From Phycisphaerae bacterium (GTDB lineage Bacteria; Planctomycetota; Phycisphaerae; UBA1845; UTPLA1): a DNA stretch of 64,000 nucleotides. The position numbers and the translations under genes are program-made. Under the pieces are notes generated by a model that was given only the letters and a program-made list of their open reading frames with translations, was not told the origin of the DNA and ran no database searches. Positions 55,974 to 64,000 of this stretch are shown here, in pieces. Location: NCBI GenBank assembly GCA_019636475.1, contig JAHBXN010000005.1, positions 186,001 to 250,000 on the forward strand, in the 5' to 3' direction. Every line of letters starts with the position of its first letter. Positions within the stretch are counted from its first letter, which is position 1.

Positions 55974-57140
55974 CTATTCGGCCCCGCAGTTCCACGCCGC
56001 GCCGGCGGCGATGAGCGCTTCCGGTCTGTCTCGCCGCTCAACCGGCGGATACTGCGATTCATCGCCGTACCATTGGTCCAGCATCGCGTGGAAATCGCCC
56101 GGCGACCTCACGCGCAGGAATGCCGACTTGACATCCAGATTCAACGGATGCAACTCGCTGTAACGCACGCCGAATTTGCGAAATTGAAGAACCGAAGCGG
56201 GCTCGCCGTGGTGCGCCGCGAGCAAATGCACGTGACGCTCGATCGCCGCTCGCTGGGCTGAGATGCTGGGCGGCCCTGGCAGTTCCCGTCCGGCCAGCAG
56301 CGCTCGAATTTCGCCGAAGATGAACGGATTGCCGATGGCTCCCCGCGCGATTGACACCCCGTCGATGCCGGTTTCGTTCAGCATGCGCACGCAGTCCCTC
56401 GCCGTGAAAAGGTCGCCGCTGCCGATGATGACGCGATCACCCACGTGTCGCTTGACACGTGCGAGAAACTCCCAGCGGCTCGGACCGACATAACGCTGCT
56501 TGACGGTTCGGCCGTGAACCGTCACAGCGGAACAGCCGATTTCAAATGCGGCGTCAAGAATTTTGAAAAAATTGCGCTCGCTTTCGATGGAATCATCCAG
56601 GCCGCGGCGCATTTTCAGCGTCACGGGCACGCGCCCGGAAACCGCATCGAACACGGCGCGGACGATCGAAATGGCGACGGGCGGATCCGACAGCAGAAAA
56701 CCACCACGGCATCGGCCAAGCACTTTCTTCACCGGACACCCGAAGTTGATGTCGATGGCGTCGTACCCCATCCCGACCATGTCATCGGCCGCTTCCGCGA
56801 ATTGTGACGGCTCGCTTCCCATCAGTTGGCCGCCGACGGGATGCTCCGCGGGATCAATCGACAGCATGCGCTTCATTCGCTTGCCGCCCTGCCCGACCAG
56901 CCGATCGAGCACGACTTCGTTCAGCGAATACGGGCAGCCGTACTCGCGAGCTAGCACGCGCATCGCGACATCGCTGTAACCGGAGAGCGCCGCTTGCGCG
57001 AACGGTGCGTCCAGCGAGATCGGACCGATGGCCAGCGCGGCAGGCGCCCCAACCGCGCACCGGCCGACAGGCACCGGCGCCCGGCGACAGACGTCAACGC
57101 CCGGCGGAATCGCCGGGATACTCTGACATGGATTCGACAT
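55974..57140 (-). CDS. tRNA-dihydrouridine synthase
   Basis: Encodes 388 residues from the ATG at 57140 (a TTG just before is possible). FMN TIM-barrel landmarks: APFAQAALSGYSDVAMR, catalytic Cys in DINFGCPVKKV, TVHGRTVKQRY and IIGSGDLFTA. It reduces uridine in tRNA D-loops. The N-terminal 45 residues are an Ala/Pro-rich extension. Which of DusA/B/C it equals cannot be settled; DusB-like is likely. It starts 15 bases after the alpha/beta hydrolase gene. Confidence 0.9.
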   Translation of the reverse strand: MSNPCQSIPAIPPGVDVCRRAPVPVGRCAVGAPAALAIGPISLDAPFAQAALSGYSDVAMRVLAREYGCPYSLNEVVLDRLVGQGGKRMKRMLSIDPAEHPVGGQLMGSEPSQFAEAADDMVGMGYDAIDINFGCPVKKVLGRCRGGFLLSDPPVAISIVRAVFDAVSGRVPVTLKMRRGLDDSIESERNFFKILDAAFEIGCSAVTVHGRTVKQRYVGPSRWEFLARVKRHVGDRVIIGSGDLFTARDCVRMLNETGIDGVSIARGAIGNPFIFGEIRALLAGRELPGPPSISAQRAAIERHVHLLAAHHGEPASVLQFRKFGVRYSELHPLNLDVKSAFLRVRSPGDFHAMLDQWYGDESQYPPVERRDRPEALIAAGAAWNCGAE

Positions 57141-57155
57141 CAAAATCCCGTTGCG

Positions 57156-58112
57156 TTACTTGGTCGATTCATTGCTTTTCTTCTTGCCGGACTTCTTCGA
57201 CTTTTTCTTTTTGTCCTTCTCTCCCTTCGAGTCGTCGTCGCTTGTCACCTTCTTTTTCTTGTCATCGTCCGACTTTTTCTCGTCTTTGATCTCCAGATTC
57301 TTGACGAGGAACGCCAGAATTCGCTCCCGCACCTTGTCACCAAACGGCGAGGAAAGCATGTTTGTGCCGTGATATTCCTTGCCGCCCGGGTACTTCTCGG
57401 TCTCGACCCTGGCGCCACCGACCTCGGCCAGTTTCTCGACCGCATCGTACTCCGCCTCGGGGGAGATCAGCAGAATCGGCAGATAGGACGCGGCGGTCTT
57501 GATCGTCGCAAGCGAATCCAGGTCAAAATAATTCACGCCGGGCGAGAGGCAGACGATGGCCTTTGCATCGCTCGTTTGATTTGCAAAATCAAGCGATATG
57601 GTGCAGCCGACACTCGCACCGATGAGCGCAACCCGCGAAGTATCGATGTACTCCTGCTGGCGAAGGAAGTCGAAGGCCGCGACCGCGTCAAGCGTCGCGA
57701 GCTGGAACAGCGCGGTGGATCGCGCTTTGTATTGCTCGGTGAGATTCATGGACTCCGGCTTGGTACTGCCGCCGGTGCCGCGAATGTCATATGCCAGCAC
57801 CGCGATCCCCTTTGCTCGCAGATCCGGGACGAATTCCTTCCAGCTCGAGCGATTCTTCGGATACATGTGTATCAGGACCACGGCGGGCGTGCGCTTCGGA
57901 ACCTCGACCTTGACAGGATAGAAATCCGCCTCGATCGTGATGCCGTCGGGCGTGTTGAAGGTCACCTTGCGGTCACTGAAATCGGGCGGCGGGCGCTTTG
58001 ACTTACCGATTTCCATCGTCGGTTTATCCTGTCCCACGGCTCCGCCGACCGCGCCGAACACCCCCACGATCGCGACCATGCCAAACACGAACCCACTTTG
58101 AAATCGTTTCAT
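57156..58112 (-). CDS. Exported alpha/beta hydrolase with Lys/Asp-rich tail
   Basis: Encodes 318 residues from MKRFQSGFVF. A signal peptide runs to about 27 (GGAVGQDK). The hydrolase fold shows VVLIHMYPKNRSSW, YDIRGTGGS, nucleophile elbow LIGASVGCT and EYHGTNM for the His, with DAVEKL near the acid. This resembles dienelactone-hydrolase/S33-type enzymes. The last 50 residues are almost only Lys, Asp, Glu and Ser, a tail that may bind the envelope or nucleic acid. Substrate unknown. Confidence 0.75.
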   Translation of the reverse strand: MKRFQSGFVFGMVAIVGVFGAVGGAVGQDKPTMEIGKSKRPPPDFSDRKVTFNTPDGITIEADFYPVKVEVPKRTPAVVLIHMYPKNRSSWKEFVPDLRAKGIAVLAYDIRGTGGSTKPESMNLTEQYKARSTALFQLATLDAVAAFDFLRQQEYIDTSRVALIGASVGCTISLDFANQTSDAKAIVCLSPGVNYFDLDSLATIKTAASYLPILLISPEAEYDAVEKLAEVGGARVETEKYPGGKEYHGTNMLSSPFGDKVRERILAFLVKNLEIKDEKKSDDDKKKKVTSDDDSKGEKDKKKKSKKSGKKKSNESTK

Positions 58113-58223
58113 GATGAATACTCCCCGAACAGAGCCATCCGGCTCCCCAAGACCACTGTATTGCTCAGCGCTCCGGACTGCATACCGGGAGTTCGCTTTG
58201 TTTTCAGCATGCACATGACGAAG

Positions 58224-59573
58224 CTAGAGGATAAATTTGCTTAAATCGACGTCCCGCGCGATTTCGCCGAGCCGATCACGCACGTATCCGCCGTCAATAG
58301 TGACGTCCCGGCCGCTCATCTCCGGCGCATCAAAGGACATCTTTTCCACGACTTTTTCCATGATGGTCTGAAGCCGGCGGGCGCCGATATTCTCGGTGCG
58401 TTTGTTGACATCAGCAGCGATCGAAGCCATCTCGTCGATCCCGTCGGCAGTGAATTCGACCGCGAGCCCCTCGGTCGCCAACAGGGCGACCTGCTGCTTG
58501 GTCAGCGCGTTCCGAGGCTCGGAAAGGATGCGCACGAAATCCTCTTTCGTGAGGTCATCCAGTTCCACTCGAATCGGCAATCGACCCTGCAACTCCGGCA
58601 TCAGGTCGCTCGGCTTTGAAAGATGAAACGCGCCGGCGGCAATGAACAGGACGTGATCTGTTCGAACGGGGCCGTAGCGCGTCGAGATCGTCGCGCCCTC
58701 GATGATCGGAAGCAGGTCGCGCTGCACGCCCTGGCGGCTGACATCCGGACCGTGACCGCTTCCCTGGGAGCAAAGCTTGTCCATCTCATCCAGAAAGATG
58801 ATGCCGGACTCTTCGGCGCGACGAACGGCCAACTCGATGGTCTTCTCGCGGTCGATCAATTTTTCGCATTCGTCGTCGAAGATGATCCTGCGAGCCTCGC
58901 GGACCGTGACCTTTCGATTTTTCTGGCGCGTGGGCATCAGCCGATCCATGAGATCCTGAATCTCCGGACCGAGTTGTTCGGCGCCGCCGATGGTTGTCGC
59001 CAGCATGCCAACCGGCATCTGCTTCTGTTCGACCTGAAGTTCGATCAGCCGGTCTTCAAAATCGCCGGCGCGAAGCTGTTCGCGCAGTTTCTCGCGTGAC
59101 CGACGGCGACTGCTTTCGGCACCCTCATCGACCACGTGGCCGGATAGTTCAGAGGATGGTCGCGGAAGCAGTTCATCGAGGATGCGCTCCTCGGTCAGTC
59201 GTTCCGCTGATTCGCGGACGACCTCGGTCTGCTCTTTCTTGACCATTCCGATGGAGATTTCGACGAGGTCGCGGACCATCGAATCCACATCGCGGCCCAT
59301 ATAGCCGACTTCCGTGAATTTGGTCGCTTCAATCTTCAGAAAGGGCGCGTTTACCAGCATGGCAAGGCGGCGGGCAATTTCGGTCTTGCCTACGCCGGTG
59401 GGGCCGATCATGAGGATGTTCTTAGGGCCGATCTCCTCGCGCATCGTGTCCGGCAACTGAAGCCGCCGCCAGCGATTTCGAATTGCAATCGCAACGGCCC
59501 GCTTCGCTTCGGCCTGGCCGATGATGTACTTGTCCAGTTCCTCGACGACGCGCCGAGGCGTGAGTTCCTTCAT
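58224..59573 (-). CDS. hslU: ATP-dependent protease ATPase subunit HslU (ClpY)
   Basis: Encodes 449 residues, family length. MKELTPRRVVEELDKYIIGQ, Walker A GPTGVGKTE, VGYMGRDVDSMVRDL and FIAAGAFHLSKPSDL are diagnostic, and the C-terminus DLSKFIL fits HslV docking. HslU unfolds proteins and feeds the HslV peptidase. The hslV gene, normally next to it, is not in the window; rpiB lies upstream. Confidence 0.95.
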   Translation of the reverse strand: MKELTPRRVVEELDKYIIGQAEAKRAVAIAIRNRWRRLQLPDTMREEIGPKNILMIGPTGVGKTEIARRLAMLVNAPFLKIEATKFTEVGYMGRDVDSMVRDLVEISIGMVKKEQTEVVRESAERLTEERILDELLPRPSSELSGHVVDEGAESSRRRSREKLREQLRAGDFEDRLIELQVEQKQMPVGMLATTIGGAEQLGPEIQDLMDRLMPTRQKNRKVTVREARRIIFDDECEKLIDREKTIELAVRRAEESGIIFLDEMDKLCSQGSGHGPDVSRQGVQRDLLPIIEGATISTRYGPVRTDHVLFIAAGAFHLSKPSDLMPELQGRLPIRVELDDLTKEDFVRILSEPRNALTKQQVALLATEGLAVEFTADGIDEMASIAADVNKRTENIGARRLQTIMEKVVEKMSFDAPEMSGRDVTIDGGYVRDRLGEIARDVDLSKFIL

Positions 59574-59681
59574 TCGAAATTCACCTTATCCAAGTGTTCG
59601 CGGGCCGCTTGATGGCTGACGATCTCGCGCGGCGCCGCGTTCCCCCTTCGTTTTCGATCAGCGCCGGCATGGCGCGGTGAC

Positions 59682-60134
59682 TCAGGGCTTGCACTGCTTG
59701 TCTTCGATCTCGCGGATCTTGTCGATTCGTCGCTCGTGGCGGCCGCCTTCGAATTGCGTATTCAGCCACACTTCGACGATGCGCCGCATGAGCGCATCGC
59801 CAATGAGATCGGCCGGCAGGCAGAGGACGTTGGCGTTATTGTGGCGCCGCGCCATCTCCGCGGTAAGCTCATCATGGCACAGCGCGGCCCGGATGCCGTG
59901 CAGCTTGTTCGCCGTGATCGACATGCCGATGCCGGTGCCGCAGAAGAGAATACCCATGTCGCAATCACCGTTTTGAACGGCGCGTGACGCCGCGTACGCA
60001 GGATCGGGATAATCCATCGACCTGGACGAATCGGTCCCGAAATCCTGTGCCTGCTGACCCATCTCCTCGAGCAGCGCCTTCACCCGGGACTTGGCCTCAT
60101 AGCCGCGATGATCGGCACCTAACGCGATTTTCAT
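59682..60134 (-). CDS. rpiB: Ribose-5-phosphate isomerase B
   Basis: Encodes 150 residues: MKIALGADHRGYEAK, catalytic Cys in ILFCGTGIGMSI, and the phosphate loop AEMARRHNNANVL. It interconverts ribose-5-phosphate and ribulose-5-phosphate. The start overlaps the stop of the upstream gene (ATGA). The order Sua5-arginine phosphatase-RpiB equals the ywlC-ywlE-ywlF order of Bacillus. Confidence 0.96.
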   Translation of the reverse strand: MKIALGADHRGYEAKSRVKALLEEMGQQAQDFGTDSSRSMDYPDPAYAASRAVQNGDCDMGILFCGTGIGMSITANKLHGIRAALCHDELTAEMARRHNNANVLCLPADLIGDALMRRIVEVWLNTQFEGGRHERRIDKIREIEDKQCKP

Positions 60135-61255
60135 ACTGTCACCTCATGCAGCCGCTTCCGCAGCGCGAGTTCAATCGCCCGGGCGGTCTCCTCATATTCT
60201 TCCAGCGGACCGCCGACCGGGTCGTTGATTTCCGTGTCAATCGCGATCGGCGCGACGACTGTTGACGGCCGAAGGGGGAACGCGGAAATCGCGTCAACAT
60301 GGCTGCGGGTCATGCCGAAAATGTAGTCGGCGGCCTGAACCAGTTCACTCGACAACCCGCGCGATACATGACCGGAGATATCCACGCCGCGCCGGCGACA
60401 GACCTCAATTGAATATTCGGAGGCGCGACCGCCGCCGTAGGATGCCGCGCCGGCCGACATCACGTTCACGCCGCGTGCAGGAAGCTCGGACTCATCGCAG
60501 CCTATCTTCCGAGCCAGCATATTTCGAAACAATCCCTCCGCGATGGGCGAGCGGCAGGTGTTGCCGGTGCAGACGAACAGGATGTTGACCGCGGCAAGCC
60601 TGCGGATGGTCCGCTCGTCCCAGACGCCCTCGCGAATGATGGAGTAGCCGTCTCCGTTCAATTCAACAATCGTGGAGCCTTTGCGATATCTCGTCGGGCC
60701 GCTGTCGATCACAAAGTCGATCTCGTCGCCAATGGACGAAAGGATCTCGGCCGCCTCGACCGGCGCGGCCTGACCCGCGCGATTGGCGCTTGAGGCAATC
60801 ACCGGAACCCGCGCGCTTGTTAGAAAAGATGCGCAGGCGACATGATCCGGACATCGCACTCCAACGCTCCCGCGAGAGTATATCGCATCGAAGCCCTCGG
60901 AACTCAGCCGCGGCCGAATAGGAACGTCCTCCGATGGATCCACTTTGAAAATGAGCGTGAGCGGCCCGGGCCAGCCCTTTTTGATGAATCGGCGTCCGAT
61001 GTTGGACAGGGTTGGCACGAAAGGCTCGCATTCGTCAATCCGGCCAATGTGAACCGTAAACGGCTGTGTCGCGGCGCGTCCCTTCACGTCGCGAAGCCGA
61101 TTCACGGCTGCCCCGCTGGCGGCATTGGCCGCGAGGCCATATACGGTTTCAGTCGGAAATGCAACGATGGCCCCTTCCGCGAGGGCCTTCGCCACGGCAA
61201 GAATTTCCGGGGCGTCGGTCGCATCGGGGCTGATCGAAATGAGTTGGGCCGTCAT
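60131..61255 (-). CDS. Sua5/YwlC threonylcarbamoyl-AMP synthase fused to YwlE-like phosphatase
   Basis: Encodes 374 residues. Residues 1-215 are the YrdC/Sua5 core (FPTETVYGLAANA; KGRAATQPFTVHI; SSANRAGQAAP), which makes threonylcarbamoyl-AMP for tRNA t6A37. Residues 222-374 are a low-molecular-weight phosphatase: P-loop CTGNTCRSP (Cys229, Arg235) and general acid in NDPVGG (Asp345). The Thr inside CTGNTCR, instead of Ile, is the feature that in Bacillus YwlE gives protein-arginine phosphatase specificity. No McsB kinase is in the window. Start ATG at 61255; ATGA overlap with rpiB. Confidence 0.9.
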   Translation of the reverse strand: MTAQLISISPDATDAPEILAVAKALAEGAIVAFPTETVYGLAANAASGAAVNRLRDVKGRAATQPFTVHIGRIDECEPFVPTLSNIGRRFIKKGWPGPLTLIFKVDPSEDVPIRPRLSSEGFDAIYSRGSVGVRCPDHVACASFLTSARVPVIASSANRAGQAAPVEAAEILSSIGDEIDFVIDSGPTRYRKGSTIVELNGDGYSIIREGVWDERTIRRLAAVNILFVCTGNTCRSPIAEGLFRNMLARKIGCDESELPARGVNVMSAGAASYGGGRASEYSIEVCRRRGVDISGHVSRGLSSELVQAADYIFGMTRSHVDAISAFPLRPSTVVAPIAIDTEINDPVGGPLEEYEETARAIELALRKRLHEVTV

Positions 61256-61374
61256 TTAACCGCTTTGCTCCGCTGAAATTATGAATCGAACGTCGCGGAG
61301 TGTCAAGAATGATTGTCAAGGGTGGGCAGGGTCAGTCCGGCTGTTCGGAACGGGCGAACGGCAGTGCGACGCCG

Positions 61375-61959
61375 TCACGCGCCGGTGCATTCGCCGCTGA
61401 CCACTTCGAGCAATTCGATCGCCGGTTCACCATCACAGTGGATCAACCCGACGCGGCCATAAACCGGAGCGACGTTTGGTCGATCAAACGCCGCGACGAT
61501 CGGTGATGTTCCCTGAAAACGCATAAACCACTTCGGTTCAATGCGACGCAGCACCCGATGGGAAATAAGAATCTCGCCAAGCGGCCGCTCCCGCCGGAGT
61601 ATGGCCTCACGAACCGCGTCGGCGGTATGCTGAAGGTGAATCCGCACGGCCCCCACTTCGACGACGAAACCGGAATTCGCCAATGAGAGCAGGATTTTCC
61701 GTGCGTACACGGAGCCAATCAGCCGATCTTCGACTACTTCCAGTCGGAGTGATTGACCGTGGAATTTTTCGAGCACGGTCGTCATGTGCAATTCATGAAC
61801 CAGAAGAGAATCAAACGGCGGCGGCACCTCGCTCGGTGTGAGAATCTCGGCTTCGGCTGCCAGACGCAAACCGAAGAAATCACCGGCGAGATGATCAACG
61901 GCCACGCGCGGATCACTGATTGATTCGAGGTTTGGCATGTCCGCGTGCGACTCGTGCAT
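61375..61959 (-). CDS. Chorismate lyase-like (UbiC fold) protein
   Basis: Encodes 194 residues (a second Met at 61938 is also possible). The pattern VREAILRRERPLGEILISHR with a basic end RRIEPKWFMRF resembles the UbiC/UTRA fold in which chorismate pyruvate-lyase binds its product. There is no membrane segment. It follows the HemN-like gene on the same strand by about 75 bases. No aromatic or quinone pathway gene is adjacent, so function remains open. Confidence 0.45.
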   Translation of the reverse strand: MHESHADMPNLESISDPRVAVDHLAGDFFGLRLAAEAEILTPSEVPPPFDSLLVHELHMTTVLEKFHGQSLRLEVVEDRLIGSVYARKILLSLANSGFVVEVGAVRIHLQHTADAVREAILRRERPLGEILISHRVLRRIEPKWFMRFQGTSPIVAAFDRPNVAPVYGRVGLIHCDGEPAIELLEVVSGECTGA

Positions 61960-62034
61960 GTAAGCTCTTGAAATGGATTGCAGCGTCAGGCTATCCGATG
62001 ATCGGCCAAGGACATCCGCCCTCGGCGGGGTTCG

Positions 62035-63393
62035 CTATGTATACCTTACATTCCGGAACTGGTCTTCGAAAAATCGCGGCAAGAGCGGATCGACGACCAG
62101 CAGGCCGGCCCGTGTGAGCGTGATGCAGTCGCCATCGATCCTGGCATAGCCATCGGCCACCAACGCGCCAAATGCCTCCAAGAACTGATCGGTGATCGAC
62201 TCGCCGAATTTTTCGCGAAAGTAGGCGTCATCGAGTCGGCCCGTCTTTAACTGCAAAATCAGCTCGCGCGTCAATCTCTGCCTTGGGGTCATCGGAAATG
62301 CGCGATTGATCGGCAACTCTCGGGCCGCACACTTCGCGACATACTCGTCCCATGTGTCCACGTTCTGGAAATGGACGCCGGCAAAATGCGAGAACGAAGC
62401 CACGCCGGTTCCAATCATGTCGGCTCCGTGCCAGAGCGAGTCGCGATAAACAAAACTGCTGCGCTCACTGGGTTTCACCAGCGTGTATGCGCTGGAAATC
62501 GCATAGCCGGCCGATTCAAACCTGCGAAACGCATGATCAACCCAGGCTCGCTTTGTGGGCCAGCCGGCAATCGGCACCGGATCACCGGAAGACTTGCTCT
62601 CACGCGATAAGACCGTGTTGTGCGGCATCTCCATCTGATAGATGGTGAGGCTATCCGGCTGCATCGCCAGCGCCTTTTCAACGGCCGATTCCCACTTCGC
62701 ATCCGTCTCACCCACCATTCCGGCGATGAGGTCGATATTAATCTGCGGGAAGCCGACTTCTCGCGCCCATTCGTATGCCTGAAAAATCTCGGCCGATTGA
62801 TGCGCTCGGCCGTTCTGTTCCAGCAACTGGTCGTCGAAGTGCTCGACACCGAGCGAAAGGCGCGTGACGCCGATCTGTCTAATGGCTTCGAGCTTGTGTT
62901 TTTTCAATGTGCCCGGTTCGCACTCGAAGGTGACCTCGCGTGCCGCGTCCCACCGCCAATGCCGGTTGATTCTCTCGACCAGTTTGAGCAGTTGCTTTTC
63001 GCTGAGAAATGAGGGCGTCCCGCCACCGAAATATACGAATTCAAACTGACGGCCGTCCAGCGCGGGCATCCGTGAGTACAACTCAATTTCGTGGGCGAGC
63101 GCGTCGCAATAGACATCCACCTCGCTCGCGTTCTTGTCGGTGTACACGCGGAAATAGCAGAACTTGCAGCGTTTGCGGCAGAATGGGATGTGCAGATACA
63201 GGCCGAGCGGCGCCGGCGCCCTATCGTGCGGCTCGCCGACCGGTCGGGTGGGAACCGCATTCAGCGCGCTCAACGCGGCCGGCAGGTGGTCGCGCGACCA
63301 GACGGAAAACGGCGGGTAATTGGCGACAAAGTAACTGCCAATATCGGTTTCAGGCTTTTCGCCGGGGGCCGTGATTTGAGGAAGTTCCAACAT
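62035..63393 (-). CDS. Radical SAM enzyme, HemN/coproporphyrinogen oxidase-like
   Basis: Encodes 452 residues. The SAM cluster motif C-x3-C-x2-C is CRKRCKFC (Cys72, 76, 79), followed by YFGGGTPSFL, EVTFECEPGT, RLSLGVEHFDD and INIDLIAGM. The C-terminal half has the HemN winged-helix-like TPRQRLTRELILQLKTGRL and DGDCITLTRAGLLVVD. HemN makes protoporphyrinogen; HemW-like members move heme. The 60-residue leader and absence of other heme genes leave the exact role open. Confidence 0.8.
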   Translation of the reverse strand: MLELPQITAPGEKPETDIGSYFVANYPPFSVWSRDHLPAALSALNAVPTRPVGEPHDRAPAPLGLYLHIPFCRKRCKFCYFRVYTDKNASEVDVYCDALAHEIELYSRMPALDGRQFEFVYFGGGTPSFLSEKQLLKLVERINRHWRWDAAREVTFECEPGTLKKHKLEAIRQIGVTRLSLGVEHFDDQLLEQNGRAHQSAEIFQAYEWAREVGFPQINIDLIAGMVGETDAKWESAVEKALAMQPDSLTIYQMEMPHNTVLSRESKSSGDPVPIAGWPTKRAWVDHAFRRFESAGYAISSAYTLVKPSERSSFVYRDSLWHGADMIGTGVASFSHFAGVHFQNVDTWDEYVAKCAARELPINRAFPMTPRQRLTRELILQLKTGRLDDAYFREKFGESITDQFLEAFGALVADGYARIDGDCITLTRAGLLVVDPLLPRFFEDQFRNVRYT

Positions 63394-63501
63394 CGCTGAA
63401 AGACATCGTAGTCCGATCAGGCGATGGATTCAAATTCGGGGTGATCAATCCGGAGACATCGCGTGCCTTTGGCGGAAAAATCGTGGGTGATGGAGGCTCG
63501 C

Positions 63502-64000
63502 TTACTGGCTTAACAATTCCTCGACAAGGGCCGCCGCGTCCAGATCATCGATCATGCCGTCGTCGTTCATGTCGCCGGCGCAAAACTCCCGGGGCGTCGC
63601 ATTATCGGGATCAAGCCAGGTCGCCACGAACAACGCGAGGTCCTGGCCGTCGATCGCGGAGTCGCCGGTGAGGTCTGCCTTGTCGCAGGTCGCGGGCATG
63701 GTGCTGACACTGGTGAGATATACCCTGTCGAGGGAGTTGGCAAAGTTGTTGTTAATCGCGTTGCCGGCTGCAAAGAAATTGACCTGGCCCATATCGCTGT
63801 CCGGAGCGCGCCACTGAACGTGGTAAAATGCGGTATTGCCCAGACTGGCCCAGTTCGCCACAGCATTGCCGACGCCGGTGGCGGTGTGCGTGATAAAGTT
63901 TGTCCCACCCGTGCCTGACGAATGTCGCGTGTTTACAGCATCGGAAACAATGGGCGTGCCAAGAAACGCGCCGAGCGGACTTTCAGCACTGAACTCGAAA
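63502..64000 (-). CDS. Exported protein with Reeler-like and dockerin-like repeats (5' partial)
   Basis: The frame runs open to the right window edge, so only the last 165 residues are seen. The first 100 contain SSGTGGTNFITHTAT, FYHVQWRAPDSDMGQVNFFA and DRVYLTS, like Reeler/choice-of-anchor V domains. Then two dockerin-type calcium loops (DLTGDSAIDGQDLALF; DMNDDGMIDDLDAAAL) form a C-terminal dockerin-like module, common at the ends of Planctomycetota exported proteins. No anchor follows. Confidence 0.75.
   Translation of the reverse strand, partial: FEFSAESPLGAFLGTPIVSDAVNTRHSSGTGGTNFITHTATGVGNAVANWASLGNTAFYHVQWRAPDSDMGQVNFFAAGNAINNNFANSLDRVYLTSVSTMPATCDKADLTGDSAIDGQDLALFVATWLDPDNATPREFCAGDMNDDGMIDDLDAAALVEELLSQ

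Noticed and set aside
58224-59573. Vps4-like ATPase for the ESCRT-III-like proteins
   Set aside because: The only AAA+ protein in the window is clearly HslU, with no MIT domain and no linkage to the cluster.

Overview
The window is GC-rich bacterial chromosome with about 47 supported protein genes, no recognisable rRNA, tRNA or CRISPR, and no insertion sequence. The gene content points to Planctomycetota, probably Phycisphaerae or a sister class. Evidence: large exported proteins with thrombospondin type 3 and dockerin-like repeats, a dockerin/anchor protein at the right edge, PVC-style multi-module UvrA, an EF-P with a non-canonical tip loop, many Hanks kinase and zinc-ribbon proteins, and TMTC-like GT-C/TPR membrane proteins. 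The phylum is an inference from families; no marker rRNA lies in the window.

Layout. 1-5.6 kb: 3' part of a very large exported M6-like metalloprotease. 5.8-11.7 kb (minus): a lone half-size UvrA, a pseudo-receiver protein, an HDOD/GAF/histidine kinase and a MerR-type HTH/receiver regulator. 12-17.7 kb (minus): a surface protein with fibronectin-like repeats, an SPFH membrane protein, a zinc-ribbon protein and a membrane-anchored SGNH hydrolase. 17.9-20.6 kb (minus): SpoVR and DUF444 without their usual PrkA kinase. 20.9-24.5 kb (minus): efp, an alpha/beta hydrolase, accB, accC.

24.7-31.0 kb (plus) is the most striking part. It is a run of eight same-strand genes: a small membrane protein, a Ser/Thr kinase with two zinc ribbons, a membrane protein with an exact RanBP2/NZF-type zinc finger, three charged helical proteins with features of ESCRT-III/Snf7/PspA (one preceded by a winged-helix segment), a zinc-ribbon protein with an acidic tail, and a PspC-domain protein. 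I read it as a candidate bacterial ESCRT-III-like membrane-remodelling locus; this is inference from sequence pattern.

31-33.4 kb (minus): an ABC-ATPase/GNAT fusion and an XRE/S24 repressor, separated by an AT-rich block with a perfect 13-bp inverted repeat. 33.6-38 kb: a TrkH-like transporter, a BtrH-like lipoprotein, a candidate small RNA, a MaoC hydratase and a DJ-1/PfpI protein. 38-43.4 kb (minus): a membrane Fe-S oxidoreductase with EtfA (electron transfer), then thymidine kinase with a nucleoside transporter (salvage). 43.5-48.7 kb (minus): a 1727-residue three-module UvrA. 49-50.3 kb: glutamate dehydrogenase. 50.4-54.3 kb: two tandem TMTC-like proteins. 54.5-55.3 kb: surE. 55.3-63.4 kb (minus): Dus, alpha/beta hydrolase, HslU, RpiB, a Sua5-arginine phosphatase fusion, a chorismate-lyase-like protein and a HemN-like radical SAM enzyme. 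The right edge holds the 3' end of a dockerin-bearing exported protein.

Start sites were moved inward from the longest frame where a Shine-Dalgarno match, a conserved N-terminus or a neighbouring gene supported it. All family assignments are from reading the sequence; no search was run.
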